This document shows positions 1 to 5,957 of a stretch of 13,554 nucleotides of DNA, piece after piece. The first letter of the stretch is position 1. Each line of letters starts with the position of its first letter. The translations under genes and the position numbers were made by a program. The stretch comes from Candidatus Thorarchaeota archaeon (GTDB lineage Archaea; Asgardarchaeota; Thorarchaeia; Thorarchaeales; Thorarchaeaceae), in assembly GCA_016839245.1 (NCBI GenBank), contig JAEOUN010000066.1:1-13554 (forward strand). Reading direction: 5' to 3'. The notes under the pieces were generated by a model that searched no databases, had not been told where the DNA came from, and saw only the letters and a program-made list of their open reading frames with translations.

Positions 1-709
1 CGAAATATATTGAATGATAGTCAGGTAATATTTCACACTTCATCGAAATCCAAGTCACAATCCCAATTGATCCTTGAGAACCCTGTAATAGACGGAATGG
101 ATCAAATTGCGACGGTCCCTGAGGATTCTTTTGTGCCTGTCCAGATTTCCATTGTTCCTCTAGTGTACCAGGTCCTGCTGCGGCACCCGTACGTAGAACA
201 TCACCAGTACCAAACACAGTTTCAGTACAAAGAAGTGGGTCTGAAGAATCCCAGTGAAACCTGGGCATTGTTACAGGTTCCCTATCAAGACATGAAGACA
301 CTACAGACTTTGTACTTGGTGGCATGAAAGGTATAGATGCTCTCAGACCATTTTTCTTCAATTCATCTAATAGTCTGTAGTAAGTCACACCGGGTTCAAT
401 CATTACCACTTTATTCTGAGGATCAATTCGTAATATTTTATTCATCCTACTAAGGTCAACAATAATAGAATCAGGCACTCTTGGGAGTGATAGATCTCGT
501 AAATCAATGTTCGACGAACTACGAGGGATAATCGGAGTCCTGTGTCTATTAGCCCACTGAACAATTAATTTCACATCATTAGTGTGTCTTGGCCATACAA
601 TTAGAGATGGCACTTTGTAACCAGAATAGGAAATCAATTGATTCATGTCATCACTGACATTGTCACTTCCGACAATATCGATCATTGCAGATTTCATGTC
701 TTCAAACAT
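1..709 (-). CDS. FAD-linked oxidase, VAO/PCMH type (N-terminal part, cut by left edge)
   Basis: This is the N-terminal 236 residues of a flavin-dependent oxidase with a PCMH-type FAD-binding domain (FAD_binding_4 family), read by translating the minus strand. It is open from ATG at 709 to the window edge. Landmarks are the entry strand VPSLIVWPRHTNDVKLIV (residues 33-50), then IIPR (60-63), VDLSRMNKILRIDP (84-97), IEPGVTYYRLLDEL (104-117) and LLQGSQGSIGIVT (207-219). These are the usual FAD-domain blocks and most resemble the vanillyl-alcohol oxidase / p-cresol methylhydroxylase branch. The glycine-rich loop normally following the IPR strand reads SSSNIDLRD, which is unusual. A GGAG Shine-Dalgarno sits 9 nt before the ATG, and an in-frame TTG six codons earlier is an alternative start. 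It starts 20 nt after the ferredoxin gene and is probably the fourth gene of that operon. The substrate cannot be read; the cap domain is outside the window. Confidence 0.85.
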   Translation of the reverse strand, partial: MFEDMKSAMIDIVGSDNVSDDMNQLISYSGYKVPSLIVWPRHTNDVKLIVQWANRHRTPIIPRSSSNIDLRDLSLPRVPDSIIVDLSRMNKILRIDPQNKVVMIEPGVTYYRLLDELKKNGLRASIPFMPPSTKSVVSSCLDREPVTMPRFHWDSSDPLLCTETVFGTGDVLRTGAAAGPGTLEEQWKSGQAQKNPQGPSQFDPFRLLQGSQGSIGIVTWISMKCEILPDYHSIYF

Positions 710-729
710 CTTATTTTTCTCCAACTCAA

Positions 730-999
730 CTAACCTTGCAAATACACTATCCCTGTCCCACCAGCAGGATATCTAAAATTGATTGCACCAGATTCACAGA
801 TTTGTTGACACGCACCACATTCAAGGCAATGCACCGCATAATCTTCGGCCAAGTATATTTGATCTTGCTTCTTTTTCCAAAGAGTCATGACACAGATTAT
901 CAAACATCTTCCGCATAGAGTGCATTTCTCTGGATCAAAGGTGATGAAGTTACCAGTACCAGGAATTCTTGTAACGAGTTTTTTGTAGTCAATATTCAA
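730..999 (-). CDS. FixX-like ferredoxin, 2[4Fe-4S]
   Basis: This is an 89-residue electron carrier. Two complete clusters of cysteines are visible, C26-x2-C29-x2-C32-x3-C36 and C58-x2-C61-x2-C64-x3-C68, enough for two [4Fe-4S] centres. The C-terminal tail, GGTGIVYLQG, matches the ending typical of FixX-type ferredoxins, which partner FixC flavoproteins. The start is TTG at 999; its last two bases are shared with the TGA of the flavoprotein gene (TTGA, 4-nt overlap), and a GGAGGGTGG-like ribosome site lies just upstream, so translation is likely coupled. The inferred role is passing electrons to or from the flavoprotein encoded just upstream. Archaeal geranylgeranyl reductases are known to accept electrons from ferredoxin, which fits. 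The direction of electron flow is not visible in the sequence. Confidence 0.9.
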   Translation of the reverse strand: MNIDYKKLVTRIPGTGNFITFDPEKCTLCGRCLIICVMTLWKKKQDQIYLAEDYAVHCLECGACQQICESGAINFRYPAGGTGIVYLQG

Positions 1000-2408
1000 T
1001 TTGACCCACCCTCCTCAGAGTTATCAATAAAAGCCATCGCTATTGCCGCTTCGAGTTCGGGCATTGATGCGATGAGCTTCTCAGGATCTGTTAGAAGATT
1101 CATTTTCTCTTCACCAAGAATAGCTGTCAATAGAGGTATGACCTCTTTCATGATGAATGGAATAGCGTGTGGAAGATATTGCTTAAGCCGCTGTGCAATT
1201 TGACGAACACGTACAGCATGAGGTTCTGACCAATCGATGATTCCACCAATAATTTCCATCAACATTGGAATAAACCAAGACATTGTCTTTAGAGGACTAA
1301 ATGGCAACTCTTTCCATATACTAGCTAGCTCTGGACCTGTCTTGAATTCTTCACCGACTGATGTCATCATCCATCTCTCATCATAACGATCTAAGAACTG
1401 CTTTGATGAATCGCCAGATGATATTGCTTCAGCTGCTGTTTCAATTGCAGCCCTAGCAGTTACCATTGCAGGATAGATACCTTCAGCCTCTAAAGGACAT
1501 GGAAATCCTCCTGCATCACCGATAAGCATTACATTGTCTGCATGTGTATCATGAGGACGGCCTTGCCAAGGAAGAAGATGTACCTGAAATTCTCGTGGTT
1601 TTGCATCAAGAATACGAATTAACCGTTGGAAATACTTGAGATTCACAACCTTGTTGAGGTAATGTATTGGATTCTTGTCCCACCAAGTCATCCAATTTCC
1701 GAGACCAATGTGGAAGCCATCATGAAAGAACACGTGATAAGCTGCAGGAAAGATAGCAGACCACCACACTGCCAGAGCCTCATCACCCATGATATCATCA
1801 ATCTTTGAAGGAGAGCATTCAAAGTCGTATTGAGGAACTAGGGTAACTTGTTGTTGCTGCCACCTGTGTCGTAAGCCACTCTCTCGTGCGACCATCGAAA
1901 CTGCACCATCGGCACCAATGACTAGCCCTTTGTATCGTTCACCACGTTCGTCAATTACTCCAATGACTCGTCCATCTTCCTTCAAGAGACCAGTGACAAG
2001 TGTCGAGGTCTTTAATTCAGCTCCAGCTAATGTAGCATATTCAGCTAACCATGGATCGAATTCACTTCGATAGCAATTCATAGTAATCCAACTTCTTGCA
2101 GGCTCGTATGTCACTGAATCGGTTGGTCGAGTCATAATATATCCTGATACCTCGCCATCATTATTCACGAAGTAGTTCCTCGCCGCAGAGCCCGGGCGCA
2201 TCGATGGACACTTCTCAGATGTCAATTCTTTCATGAAGCCAAAATCGCGCCATAGTCTGGGACCTAGACCACAACCTGAAGAATTCTTCTCGCCAGGTTT
2301 CCTTCCACGTTCAAAGAATATTGTCTTCAAGCCTTTCTCTGATGCCTCTTTGGCCGCCAATGAGCCACCAGGTCCAGCTCCAACAATAATCACATCATAT
2401 TCTTTCAC
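996..2408 (-). CDS. Geranylgeranyl reductase / FixC family FAD-dependent oxidoreductase
   Basis: This is a 470-residue flavoprotein of the geranylgeranyl reductase / FixC / ETF-quinone oxidoreductase superfamily. The N-terminal dinucleotide fold has GAGPGG at residues 10-15 and the ribose-binding acid in FFERG (E33). It has the mid-protein VIGADGAVS motif (163-171) and the C-terminal FAD motif VMLIGDAGGFPCPLEAEGI (293-311). A cysteine in the SGCGLG segment (C46) lies where family members place a conserved catalytic-region cysteine. In archaea such enzymes saturate prenyl chains of membrane lipids, while bacterial FixC works in electron transfer with FixX. The FixX-like ferredoxin directly downstream fits both. 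The start is GTG at 2408, backed by a near-ideal GAGGTGATC Shine-Dalgarno that overlaps the PadR stop. The C-terminal 100 residues are hydrophobic and amphipathic, suggesting membrane association. Substrate (lipid, quinone or other polyprenyl) is unresolved. Confidence 0.9.
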   Translation of the reverse strand: MKEYDVIIVGAGPGGSLAAKEASEKGLKTIFFERGRKPGEKNSSGCGLGPRLWRDFGFMKELTSEKCPSMRPGSAARNYFVNNDGEVSGYIMTRPTDSVTYEPARSWITMNCYRSEFDPWLAEYATLAGAELKTSTLVTGLLKEDGRVIGVIDERGERYKGLVIGADGAVSMVARESGLRHRWQQQQVTLVPQYDFECSPSKIDDIMGDEALAVWWSAIFPAAYHVFFHDGFHIGLGNWMTWWDKNPIHYLNKVVNLKYFQRLIRILDAKPREFQVHLLPWQGRPHDTHADNVMLIGDAGGFPCPLEAEGIYPAMVTARAAIETAAEAISSGDSSKQFLDRYDERWMMTSVGEEFKTGPELASIWKELPFSPLKTMSWFIPMLMEIIGGIIDWSEPHAVRVRQIAQRLKQYLPHAIPFIMKEVIPLLTAILGEEKMNLLTDPEKLIASMPELEAAIAMAFIDNSEEGGSN

Positions 2409-2417
2409 TTGATCACC

Positions 2418-2960
2418 TCACATCTCAATTTTCTTGAGATGTTGATTTACCAATTTCATTTTCCGTCTTAGAATCATCTTACGTTGTTGGAGAAAAGCTA
2501 GTTTCAAGGGTTTACTATCAAGTCTGTCAATTGCATTAAGTATTGTTTCCTCAGGCAGAATTTCATCAATACCAGAATTGTGAATTTTGCTGAATACCTC
2601 TTGTGTGAAGTCAGCTGGCAAAATATCTACAGTTGACTCGATAAAACGTGTATTGAAGATGAGATACTCTGCGACATAATTGCTTATCTCATCAAGTATT
2701 GATCTTCCTGTGTCTGTCAAAGAATAATGAGTAATCCCATCAATCTCAAAAGATTTGATAATCTGTTTCTTTTCAAGTGCTTGAAGTGAGGGGTAAATAG
2801 TACCCGTCTTTGGTTCCCACGAACCATTGAATCCTTCTCTGAGGTCTCTGAGAATTTCATATCCATATTTTGGGATCTCAAGTAACTGAATCATAATTAA
2901 AAGTTGAATTGGAGTGAGCTTTGAGGGTGTCGGAAGGAATAATTTAATCTGCTTACTCAT
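2418..2960 (-). CDS. PadR family transcriptional repressor
   Basis: This 180-residue regulator has a winged-helix DNA-binding domain at about residues 14-92. It carries the PadR signatures KYGYEILRDLREGF, WEPKTGTIYPSLQALEKKQII and HYSLTDTGRSIL. The C-terminal half (about 95-180) is helical and charged, consistent with the coiled dimerisation arm of PadR proteins. It is the first gene of a likely operon. Its stop codon is 9 nt before the GTG of the flavoprotein gene and its end supplies that gene's ribosome site. The start ATG at 2960 lies 10 bp from a 20-bp palindrome that is probably its own operator. PadR proteins commonly repress themselves and adjacent genes and release DNA on binding a ligand, often hydrophobic or aromatic. 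The ligand here is unknown. Confidence 0.92.
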   Translation of the reverse strand: MSKQIKLFLPTPSKLTPIQLLIMIQLLEIPKYGYEILRDLREGFNGSWEPKTGTIYPSLQALEKKQIIKSFEIDGITHYSLTDTGRSILDEISNYVAEYLIFNTRFIESTVDILPADFTQEVFSKIHNSGIDEILPEETILNAIDRLDSKPLKLAFLQQRKMILRRKMKLVNQHLKKIEM

Positions 2961-2970
2961 GTTATTCCAA

Positions 2971-3012
2971 CTACGTAGATTTCTACGCAGTTGAATTCTA
3001 CTTACATAAAAA
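2971..3012 (-). promoter_or_regulatory. Promoter and palindromic operator of the PadR redox operon
   Basis: Two 9-bp arms, CTACGTAGA and TCTACGCAG, flank TT at 2971-2990 and are complementary except for one base. A TATA-like stretch, TTTATGTAA (about 3002-3010, minus strand), lies upstream, with a purine-rich CGAAG before it. A start of transcription about 26 bp downstream of this box would fall at the centre of the palindrome. A protein bound there would block initiation. The binding protein is inferred to be the adjacent PadR. Confidence 0.6.
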
Positions 3013-3095
3013 ACTTCGTTATCATTTTCAAAATAGAATCGGCAAAATTCATACTTTAATTGAAAGATAGAAATTCTTAGTAAAGCGAACTTGCA

Positions 3096-3152
3096 AGAAA
3101 GTAATTCCTTTCTATACCAATCGTGATTCTAGAATCTAGTTGCATCACTAGA
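3096..3152. repeat. Three consecutive short inverted repeats
   Basis: In the 250-bp gap between the PadR gene and the small membrane protein gene lie three dyads in a row. They are AGAAAG/CTTTCT with a 6-nt loop (3096-3113), the perfect 12-bp palindrome GATTCTAGAATC (3125-3136), and TCTAGT/ACTAGA with a 6-nt loop (3135-3152). They could be the transcription end of the upstream minus-strand gene or further regulator sites. Nothing else in this gap looks coding. Confidence 0.4.
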
Positions 3153-3210
3153 ACGAATCTCATAGTATTGTATTTTTAGTAGCAAAGCATTCGTATGGCA
3201 GGGATATGAA

Positions 3211-3633
3211 CTACTTAGCTAGACTTCTTGCGACAATTGTTAGAATTATGGCTATTGCCCATGCTGAATGCAATATTAGATAGGTAAGAACGAGAAGTCC
3301 TCCAAGCCCATAAGTGAACTGCACCCAGAGCAGTACCAGAATCAGACTAATCAGCCCGAAACCTGCTGCAATGGCAATAATGAATTTTCCGGACCGAACA
3401 TGTGTTGTCGTTAACAAGTAACCGCCAATGATAATCGCAATTCCTCCCGACCATGCAATAATGAATAAAATGAGAAGAATCAGATCAATGACAATAAAAT
3501 AAGGTGAGAGAGCTGGAATACTGTGTAGAAATGTGAAGACAGCAAGAATTGCAGCTATACCATTTGTATAATTAGTAATAAAAAACAATAGTCCTGCTAT
3601 TAAACATAAGAGGAATGGACTTCGATTTCTCAT
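3211..3633 (-). CDS. Small multi-pass membrane protein, unknown function
   Basis: This 140-residue protein is almost entirely hydrophobic. Likely membrane segments are at about 7-37 (one or two passes), 45-74, 84-103 and 110-136, with basic residues at the N-terminus (MRNR), between segments (HVRSGK) and at the C-terminus (ARSLAK). I do not recognise the family and see no catalytic motif. ATG at 3633 has only a weak GTGAG-like ribosome site. The upstream neighbour on the same strand is the RCK_C protein, 112 nt away, which is far enough for a separate promoter. Similar small four-helix proteins are common, poorly characterised archaeal genes, so no role is proposed. Confidence 0.75.
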   Translation of the reverse strand: MRNRSPFLLCLIAGLLFFITNYTNGIAAILAVFTFLHSIPALSPYFIVIDLILLILFIIAWSGGIAIIIGGYLLTTTHVRSGKFIIAIAAGFGLISLILVLLWVQFTYGLGGLLVLTYLILHSAWAIAIILTIVARSLAK

Positions 3634-3745
3634 CTAACTCACAACCTAGAACAATTAGTGGATGTTTATTGCTTTTTCGTGGTTTCATTATTTCAGCTAT
3701 AATAGTAGAGATAATGGATTATTAATCAGCATATAGATGAAGGTC

Positions 3746-4129
3746 TCAGTCACTGTGAGGAGCTTCTACATTAGCAGCTCTCAATTCTGCAAGTCCTTCT
3801 TTATATCCATCCACAACCAATGTATTCGCGGCTTTTAGCCTTAGTTCATCAGATGGTCTATGTAGCCAATGACCTGAACGTTTCACAGAGAGATCATAGA
3901 ACTCGTAATTATCATCCAATGCAAGTTCCTCCAAGGATTTTCCGATTAATGGGCTATTTTCGTGAAGGATGACGCGAGCTACTATTTCATTAGAGAGAAA
4001 TAATGAGATGCTCTCCTCCATACTACCTAACATCATACTGGGGACGAACTCACCAATTGTTGTTCCTAAGACTATTGGAAACGTTTCTCTGAATATCTTC
4101 GTTGCCGTTTCAAATAAAACATCCATCAT
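3746..4129 (-). CDS. Orphan RCK_C (TrkA-C) domain protein
   Basis: This 127-residue protein is built around a TrkA-C/RCK_C ligand-binding domain. The segment IVARVILHENSPLIGKSLEELAL, then the DLSVKRSGHWLHRPSDELRLKAANTLVVDGYKEGLAELR stretch, follows the usual pattern of a beta strand, the SPLIGKSL turn, then P...L..GD-like strands. The N-terminal 45 residues are helical and contain FPIVLGTTIGEFVPSMML. RCK_C domains normally sit at the C-terminus of potassium channel or transporter regulators, or in anion/sulfate permeases; here no membrane or Rossmann part is fused. Start: GGGAG lies 9 nt before ATG 4129, so I prefer it to the TTG at 4138. It may act on a separately encoded transporter, for instance a neighbour, which is inference only. 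Confidence 0.78.
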   Translation of the reverse strand: MMDVLFETATKIFRETFPIVLGTTIGEFVPSMMLGSMEESISLFLSNEIVARVILHENSPLIGKSLEELALDDNYEFYDLSVKRSGHWLHRPSDELRLKAANTLVVDGYKEGLAELRAANVEAPHSD

Positions 4130-4272
4130 AAAGAGCAACTCCCACGCAGTCTGTTCATATCCAAATTGAACCCCAAAAAGAGTTCATCAAAGGAGTGCAT
4201 AAGAATGTCCAGACAACCAACTGAATCATTTTGTAAGAATTCCTAGTCAATTCATAGGGTAGGTTAAAACAC

Positions 4273-4290
4273 TCTATAATTATCTATAAT
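4273..4290. repeat. Tandem TCTATAAT direct repeat in the upstream region of the RCK_C gene
   Basis: TCTATAAT occurs at 4273-4280 and again at 4283-4290, a spacing of exactly 10 bp, one helical turn. On the minus strand it reads as two ATTATAGA units about 150 nt before the RCK_C start codon. It could be a TATA-containing promoter or a paired protein site. The rest of the 4130-4371 gap shows a T-rich tract after the TauE gene and no convincing gene. Confidence 0.3.
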
Positions 4291-4371
4291 CAATTAAAAA
4301 GACTCAAGCCTTTGAAACCAATGCAGTTCATGCCCTTCGATGTGAAAGATCTCATGAATAAGTAGGATATT

Positions 4372-5127
4372 TCAAGCAAATATTAATAATTTTAGCAAAG
4401 GGAGTATAGCTAACAAGACAATCACAACGGTCAATCCTCGTTCCAACCAGGCTGGCTTTGTTTCAAGCGAGAACTTACTTCCTAGCCGAGAACCTATGGC
4501 AGAACCGGTAAGCACTACCAATCCATAAAGCAATAGTAGGTGTACGTGACTCCAATAGAGAAAAACGCCAACAAGAGAGGTAAAGATTGCTGCAAATAAT
4601 GCGGTTGAAATCGCTTTATGCATATCAACATTAAGTGATCTTAGCAGTGGGACAAATAGAAACCCCTCACTACCACCACGCATCCCTGTAAGTGTATTGA
4701 ATACAAGTGTACCTGCGAATAAGTTAGTTGACGATGGATGCAGATTCTTGGATTTGCTTGGAATAATATTATGCAAGTTCATTCCAATGATAGATATTAT
4801 TGAAACAATGATAAAGACAATGGCGAGAAGAAGTGTCGATGTAGCGAGATCGAATGCAATTAGAGTACCAAGGATTGTACCTATTGAACCACCTAGAATC
4901 ATAAACATTCCCAGATGTGTATCAATATTCTGTTTTTGAGATGCGGCTCCAATTAAGGTTCCTACCGGCAATGAAATTAGATTTAATCCGTATGATGCGA
5001 TGAGTGTAAATCCAATCAAGTTTAGTAATGGAATTCTAATTGATCCACCACCAATTCCAAAAAGCCCGCTTGCAATTCCTGCGATTAGACCAACAAATCC
5101 AGCTAAAAGCAATATAATATAATCCAC
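4372..5127 (-). CDS. TauE/SafE family membrane permease
   Basis: This 251-residue integral membrane protein of the TauE/SafE (DUF81) family has about eight hydrophobic segments. Members move anions or small organic acids such as sulfite, sulfonates or sulfoacetate, and the substrate cannot be read here. The two internal repeats are visible. The first has GLFGIGGGSIRIPLL (21-35). The second has LTGMRGGSEGFLFVPLL (146-162), in which the usual glycine cluster is partly changed. I place the start at GTG 5127 with AGAAGG about 10 nt upstream, giving the normal family length. The reading frame stays open for 56 more codons, but that stretch is polar, lacks homology to the family and covers the intergenic region and the end of the Usp gene. 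It is 127 nt downstream of the Usp-like gene and probably has its own promoter. Confidence 0.85.
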   Translation of the reverse strand: MDYIILLLAGFVGLIAGIASGLFGIGGGSIRIPLLNLIGFTLIASYGLNLISLPVGTLIGAASQKQNIDTHLGMFMILGGSIGTILGTLIAFDLATSTLLLAIVFIIVSIISIIGMNLHNIIPSKSKNLHPSSTNLFAGTLVFNTLTGMRGGSEGFLFVPLLRSLNVDMHKAISTALFAAIFTSLVGVFLYWSHVHLLLLYGLVVLTGSAIGSRLGSKFSLETKPAWLERGLTVVIVLLAILPLLKLLIFA

Positions 5128-5178
5128 TTTTTCATGTCCTTCTAGATTGCATAAATGTCTAAAACTTATTCTAACAAT

Positions 5179-5206
5179 AAAATTTGCTAAATTTTTGTAT
5201 AAGCAT
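5179..5206 (-). promoter_or_regulatory. Candidate promoter with inverted repeat for the TauE/SafE gene
   Basis: AAAATTT and AAATTTT (5179-5185 and 5189-5195) form a perfect 7-bp inverted repeat with a 3-nt centre. It lies just downstream, on the minus strand, of a TATA-like TTATACAA (about 5197-5205). The box is about 75 nt before the GTG start. AT-rich repeats arise easily by chance in this DNA, so the operator role is tentative. Confidence 0.35.
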
Positions 5207-5254
5207 TTACATATAGTCATTAAATTTCTGAGCCAAAATATCATTGAGCGTATC

Positions 5255-5683
5255 TTATACGAGGACACTGATAACAGGAATGTTCGATTTTTCAACGACC
5301 TGTTGCGTGATGCTTGTTGTGAAAAATCCTCTCAGCCCAGTTCTTCTACGTTTTAACATAAAGATAATTCCATATTCTTCAGATGTTGATTCTTCTAAGA
5401 TAGCAGCTGAGATAGAGCGGGCAACTGCTGTTTTTATTTCAACAGAATATCCTTGTTTTTCAAGTATACCAGCAATTGGTGTGACCATCGACTCAAAAGA
5501 TTCCAGTATCCCATTCAAATCGTCAGGATCCAGTGAAGAAGTGATAGGTGCTTCAATTACATGAAAAAGTGTGATTTTAGGAAAACTAAATTTCAAGAGT
5601 GGAAGAATCGATGAGACAAATTCAGAAAACTCAACATCCGTTGAAAGAGGTATGAGGACACAATCTCGGATCTCATCAGACAT
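5255..5683 (-). CDS. Usp-like (universal stress protein fold) protein with altered nucleotide loop
   Basis: This 142-residue single-domain protein has the Usp pattern. An N-terminal strand, DCVLIPLSTDVEFSEFV (7-23), is followed by LLKFSFPKITLFHVIEAP (30-47), a long helix (55-77), VEIKTAVARSISAAILEES (81-99) and a final strand, IPVISVLV. In ATP-binding Usp proteins the loop after strand 4 reads G-x2-G-x9-G-S/T. Here the same place is LKRRRTGLRGFFTTSITQQV (110-129), basic and without that spacing, so ATP binding is doubtful. ATG 5683 is chosen because GAGG, overlapping the previous stop, sits just upstream; an ATG at 5719 would overlap the RAM-domain gene by 26 nt. It is third in a set with the permease and RAM gene, 10 nt from the latter, and is probably a regulatory partner. 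Confidence 0.82.
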   Translation of the reverse strand: MSDEIRDCVLIPLSTDVEFSEFVSSILPLLKFSFPKITLFHVIEAPITSSLDPDDLNGILESFESMVTPIAGILEKQGYSVEIKTAVARSISAAILEESTSEEYGIIFMLKRRRTGLRGFFTTSITQQVVEKSNIPVISVLV

Positions 5684-5693
5684 GATATTTCCC

Positions 5694-5957
5694 TCAATCA
5701 GAGTCAGGTATTTTTCCATCTTTCTTGTGAGTGTAAGTTATCACACTGGATACTGTGCTTCGAATTCCATCTATATCGAGAATCTGGTCCCTAAGAACCT
5801 CCCTAAAACCCAAGACATCAGGTACATCTAATACAACAACAATATCAGACTCACCCGTGACTTCGTATACGTCATCGATACAATCAATTTCAGTGAGTTT
5901 TTTCGTGACTTTTCCCAAGTCTTTAGATTCAACAAAAATGTTCAGAATGACTTTCAT
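5694..5957 (-). CDS. Stand-alone Lrp/AsnC ligand-binding (RAM) domain protein
   Basis: This 87-residue protein matches the C-terminal effector domain of Lrp/AsnC regulators without any DNA-binding helix-turn-helix. The alternating pattern is visible: VILNIFVESKDLGKVTKKLTEI, then DDVYEVTGESDIVVVLDVPD, a helix FREVLRDQIL, and IDGIRSTVSSVITY. The G-E-S-D turn and the I-x-G-I-x-x-T ending are typical. RAM domains oligomerise and bind amino acids at subunit interfaces. Its ATG overlaps the TGA of the amino acid permease by 4 nt (ATGA), so both are probably made together. The likely role is an amino acid sensor for the transporter or its Usp domain. Alternatively it could form mixed oligomers with full-length Lrp proteins encoded elsewhere. 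Confidence 0.88.
   Translation of the reverse strand: MKVILNIFVESKDLGKVTKKLTEIDCIDDVYEVTGESDIVVVLDVPDVLGFREVLRDQILDIDGIRSTVSSVITYTHKKDGKIPDSD

Noticed and set aside
10..327. Plus-strand 105-codon reading frame
   Set aside because: It lies opposite the FAD oxidase domain, which has clear family motifs on the minus strand; the plus-strand peptide shows none.
685..918. Plus-strand 77-codon reading frame
   Set aside because: It is the antisense of the eight-cysteine ferredoxin, whose motifs are unambiguous.
4158..4180. GGGGTTCAATTTGG on the minus strand resembling a tRNA T-arm
   Set aside because: No acceptor, D or anticodon stems could be found around it.
4328..4359. TTCATG/CATGAA inverted repeat after the TauE/SafE gene
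   Set aside because: Arms of 6 bp with a 20-nt loop do not make a stable terminator or a convincing operator.
5128..5295. N-terminal extension of the TauE/SafE protein to ATG 5295
   Set aside because: The added 56 residues overlap the Usp gene end, are unlike the family N-terminus, and GTG 5127 with AGAAGG upstream gives the normal length.
5684..5719. Upstream ATG for the Usp-like protein
   Set aside because: It overlaps the RAM gene by 26 nt, and ATG 5683 has a better ribosome site (GAGG) and matches the family start.
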